Source of the DNA: Methanoculleus sp.
GTDB lineage: Archaea; Halobacteriota; Methanomicrobia; Methanomicrobiales; Methanoculleaceae
Direction: 5' to 3'
Length of the DNA: 17,751 nucleotides
Assembly (NCBI GenBank): GCA_028698765.1
Contig: JAQVVW010000001.1
Coordinates: forward strand, 1 to 17,751
The number at the start of each line of letters is the position of its first letter. Positions within the stretch are counted from its first letter, which is position 1. Shown here one piece after another: positions 15,651 to 17,751 of the stretch. The translations under genes and the position numbers were made by a program. The notes under the pieces are model-generated. The model worked only from the letters and a program-made list of their open reading frames with translations. It was not told where the DNA came from and did not search any database.

Positions 15651-17575
15651 CGGATTTTCACCTTAAAGCGGACTTCAAGCCAACCGGATCGCAGCCCGAC
15701 GCGATCCGGAAACTCACCGGCGGACTCGACCGCGGCGAGCAATTCCAGACTCTCCTCGGGGTCACGGGCTCAGGGAAAACGTTCACGATAGCAAACGTCG
15801 TCGAGGAGGCCCAGAAACCCACCCTCGTCATCGCCCACAACAAAACGCTTGCCGCCCAGCTCTACAACGAGTTCAGATCCTTCTTCCCCGAGAACCGGGT
15901 GGAGTACTTCGTCTCCTACTACGACTACTACCAGCCCGAGTCCTATATCGCGAAGCGCGACCTCTACATCGAGAAGGACGCCCAGATCAACCCCAAGATC
16001 GAGCAGATGCGCCTCGCGGCAACCGCATCGCTCCTCTCCCGCCCCGACACCCTCATCGTCGCCTCGGTCTCCTGCATCTACGGTCTCGGGAACCCCGCGA
16101 ACTTCCAGGGGATGGGGTTCGAGGTGAAAGTCCGGGACAGGATGCGGCGGGACGACATCATACGGCGGCTCATCGATATCCAGTTCGAGCGTAACGAGAT
16201 GGAACTCATGCCGGGCCGGTTCCGGGTGAAGGGCGACACCATCGATATCGTTCCCGGCTACTTCAACAACATCATCCGTATCGAGCTCTTCGGGGACGAG
16301 GTAGACCGGATCAGCGAGATCGACAAGACCTCGGGGGAGCGGCTGGAGGCGATGGACTACTTCTTCGTCTACCCGGCGAGGCACTTCGTCGCCCCGGAGG
16401 AGGAGAAGGAGCGGGCGATAACCTCAATCGAGCGGGAGCTCGAGGAGTGGCTCCCGAACCTCGGGATGATCGAGGCGCACCGCCTCCGCCAGCGGACGCT
16501 CTACGATATCGACATGATCCGCGAGACCGGGACCTGTAAGGGGATCGAGAATTACTCCCGCCACTTCGACGGGCGGAAGGCCGGGGAGAAGCCCTACTGT
16601 CTGCTGGACTACTTCCCGGAAGATTTCCTGATGGTGATCGACGAGAGCCACCAGACCCTGCCCCAGGTCCGCGGGATGTACCGCGGCGACTATTCGCGGA
16701 AGAAGTCGCTTGTGGACTACGGGTTCCGGCTCCCGTCGGCGTTCGACAACCGGCCGCTGAAGTTCGACGAGTTCTCGGGCTACATGAGAAGCGCTATCTT
16801 CGTCTCGGCGACCCCGGGAGACTACGAACTGAAACGATCGAGCGTCGCGGAGCAGATCATCCGGCCGACGGGGCTCGTCGATCCTGCGGTCGAGATCCGG
16901 CCGATCGAGGGGCAGATCCCGAACGTGATGGCGGAGATCCGGGCCACGATCGATCGCGGCGACCGTATACTGCTGACGACCCTCACGAAACGGCTCGCCG
17001 AGGAGCTCTCGGAGTATCTCGCCGAGCATGGGATCAAGACCCGCTACCTCCACTCGGAGATCGATACCATCGAGCGGACGGAGATCATCCGGCAGCTCCG
17101 TCTCGGGAAGTACGACGTCCTCGTCGGGATCAACCTCCTGCGGGAGGGGCTCGACATCCCCGAGGTCGGGCTCGTCGGTATCCTCGACGCCGACAAGGAG
17201 GGGTTCCTCCGCGACGCAAGAAGCCTCGTCCAGACGATCGGGCGGGCCGCCCGGAACGTGAACGCGAAGGTGGTGCTCTACGCCGACACCATGACCGACT
17301 CGATCAAGAAGGCGATGGCCGAGACGGAGCGGCGGCGGGCGATGCAGCTTGCGTACAACGCACAGCACGGCATCACGCCGCAGACGATCGTAAAACCGAT
17401 CCGCGAGAAAGAGATCGATATCACCGATATCAAGCACGTCCCGAAGTCCGAGATCCCGAACCTGATCATCGAACTCGAGGCCGATATGCGGGAAGCGGCG
17501 GAACGCCTGGAGTTCGAGCGGGCGATTGCGCTGCGGGATACGATCAAGAAGCTGCAGGAAGGGAAGGGACGGTAG
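15647..17575 (+). CDS. uvrB: Excinuclease ABC subunit B
   Basis: UvrB is the helicase-like damage-verification subunit that receives DNA from UvrA and recruits UvrC. The 642-residue protein is complete. It has Walker A GVTGSGKT (38-45), the damage-probing beta-hairpin beginning YFVSYYDYYQPESY (87-100), VSCIYGLGNP, the DESH box (D332-H335), helicase motif VSATPGDYEL, LVGINLLREGLDIPEV, and QTIGRAARN with the arginine finger. The C-terminal UVR motif (about 603-637, ELEADMREAAERLEFERAI) matches the UVR motif in UvrC, with which it pairs. Its ATG overlaps the uvrC stop (ATGA). The gene order uvrA-uvrC-uvrB with four-base overlaps implies one co-translated unit. A G-rich dispersed repeat lies 132 bases after the stop. 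Confidence 0.98.
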   Translation: MTDFHLKADFKPTGSQPDAIRKLTGGLDRGEQFQTLLGVTGSGKTFTIANVVEEAQKPTLVIAHNKTLAAQLYNEFRSFFPENRVEYFVSYYDYYQPESYIAKRDLYIEKDAQINPKIEQMRLAATASLLSRPDTLIVASVSCIYGLGNPANFQGMGFEVKVRDRMRRDDIIRRLIDIQFERNEMELMPGRFRVKGDTIDIVPGYFNNIIRIELFGDEVDRISEIDKTSGERLEAMDYFFVYPARHFVAPEEEKERAITSIERELEEWLPNLGMIEAHRLRQRTLYDIDMIRETGTCKGIENYSRHFDGRKAGEKPYCLLDYFPEDFLMVIDESHQTLPQVRGMYRGDYSRKKSLVDYGFRLPSAFDNRPLKFDEFSGYMRSAIFVSATPGDYELKRSSVAEQIIRPTGLVDPAVEIRPIEGQIPNVMAEIRATIDRGDRILLTTLTKRLAEELSEYLAEHGIKTRYLHSEIDTIERTEIIRQLRLGKYDVLVGINLLREGLDIPEVGLVGILDADKEGFLRDARSLVQTIGRAARNVNAKVVLYADTMTDSIKKAMAETERRRAMQLAYNAQHGITPQTIVKPIREKEIDITDIKHVPKSEIPNLIIELEADMREAAERLEFERAIALRDTIKKLQEGKGR

Positions 17576-17707
17576 AAAGGCTAAGGCTCCGAATTGCCGT
17601 TGAGTATGGGCCCGGAAGAGACCACGACGGGAAAGGTAGTAACCTCCCCTGTTTTGGCGATGAAACTGTTGAGGCGAGGGAAAGCCCGGTACAGTGGACC
17701 GTGGAAA

Positions 17708-17751
17708 TATCGCCATTGGGGGAGGGGCTGACGGGGAGGGGGGCTGGCCCC
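17708..17751 (+). repeat. G-rich dispersed repeat, copy 2 (cut by window edge)
   Basis: It starts TATCGCCATTGGGGGAGGGG and matches the copy at 9530 over 35 bases with a single A-to-T change in the loop between G-tracts. It then diverges (GGGGGGCTGGCCCC), but again begins a complementary C-rich arm. The same four G-tracts are kept. The window ends before the hairpin is complete. It lies 132 bases downstream of uvrB. Confidence 0.75.

Noticed and set aside
16424..17716. 430-codon open frame antisense to uvrB
   Set aside because: It is a reverse-frame shadow of a fully conserved gene, with low-complexity Asp/Arg/Leu/Pro composition and no initiation signals.

Overview
The window looks like chromosomal DNA of a high-GC methanogenic archaeon, most likely a Methanomicrobiales member close to Methanoculleus (inference from gene content and composition; no search was run). 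The supporting genes are a YcaO/TfuA pair of the kind that installs thioglycine in methyl-coenzyme M reductase (MCR), an archaeal form III-type RuBisCO, an archaeosine-synthase-like DUF5591 protein, a REC-PAS-PAS signalling protein, and archaeal TATA-type promoters with GGTG/GGAGGTGA ribosome sites.

Layout. 1-1131 (-) is the N-terminal part of a REC-PAS-PAS protein running off the left edge. 1132-1713 is mostly non-coding with one possible decayed gene. 1714-2742 (-) is a FemAB/GNAT-like acyltransferase. 2996-5939 (+) is a tight five-gene operon: a MoeB/ThiF-like protein with an apparent in-frame internal deletion, a MoaD/ThiS-like sulfur carrier, MoaE, YcaO and TfuA. 6122-6770 (+) is an ArsR-type regulator overlapping a small membrane protein gene. 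6970-7806 (-) is an alpha/beta hydrolase, divergent from RuBisCO (7948-9240, +). 9241-9608 is rich in C/G-rich repeats and hairpins. 9609-10334 (-) is the DUF5591 protein, divergent from a rubrerythrin-like protein (10660-11115, +) that has a striking palindromic operator at its promoter. 11299-17575 (+) is a complete uvrA-uvrC-uvrB excision-repair operon whose genes overlap by ATGA.

How the genes may work together. The 2996-5939 operon joins sulfur-carrier activation (ThiF-like, MoaD-like), molybdopterin synthase (MoaD plus MoaE) and peptide thioamidation (YcaO plus TfuA). Sulfur may therefore be shared between molybdopterin and MCR thioglycine. The rubrerythrin gene and the uvrACB operon next to it are both stress functions, but they have separate promoters.

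The observations most worth a second look are the mini-ThiF, the sulfur-relay operon, the three-half-site operator at the rubrerythrin start site, and a G-rich intergenic element present near-identically at 9530 and 17708. I saw no tRNA, rRNA, CRISPR array, insertion sequence or prophage.
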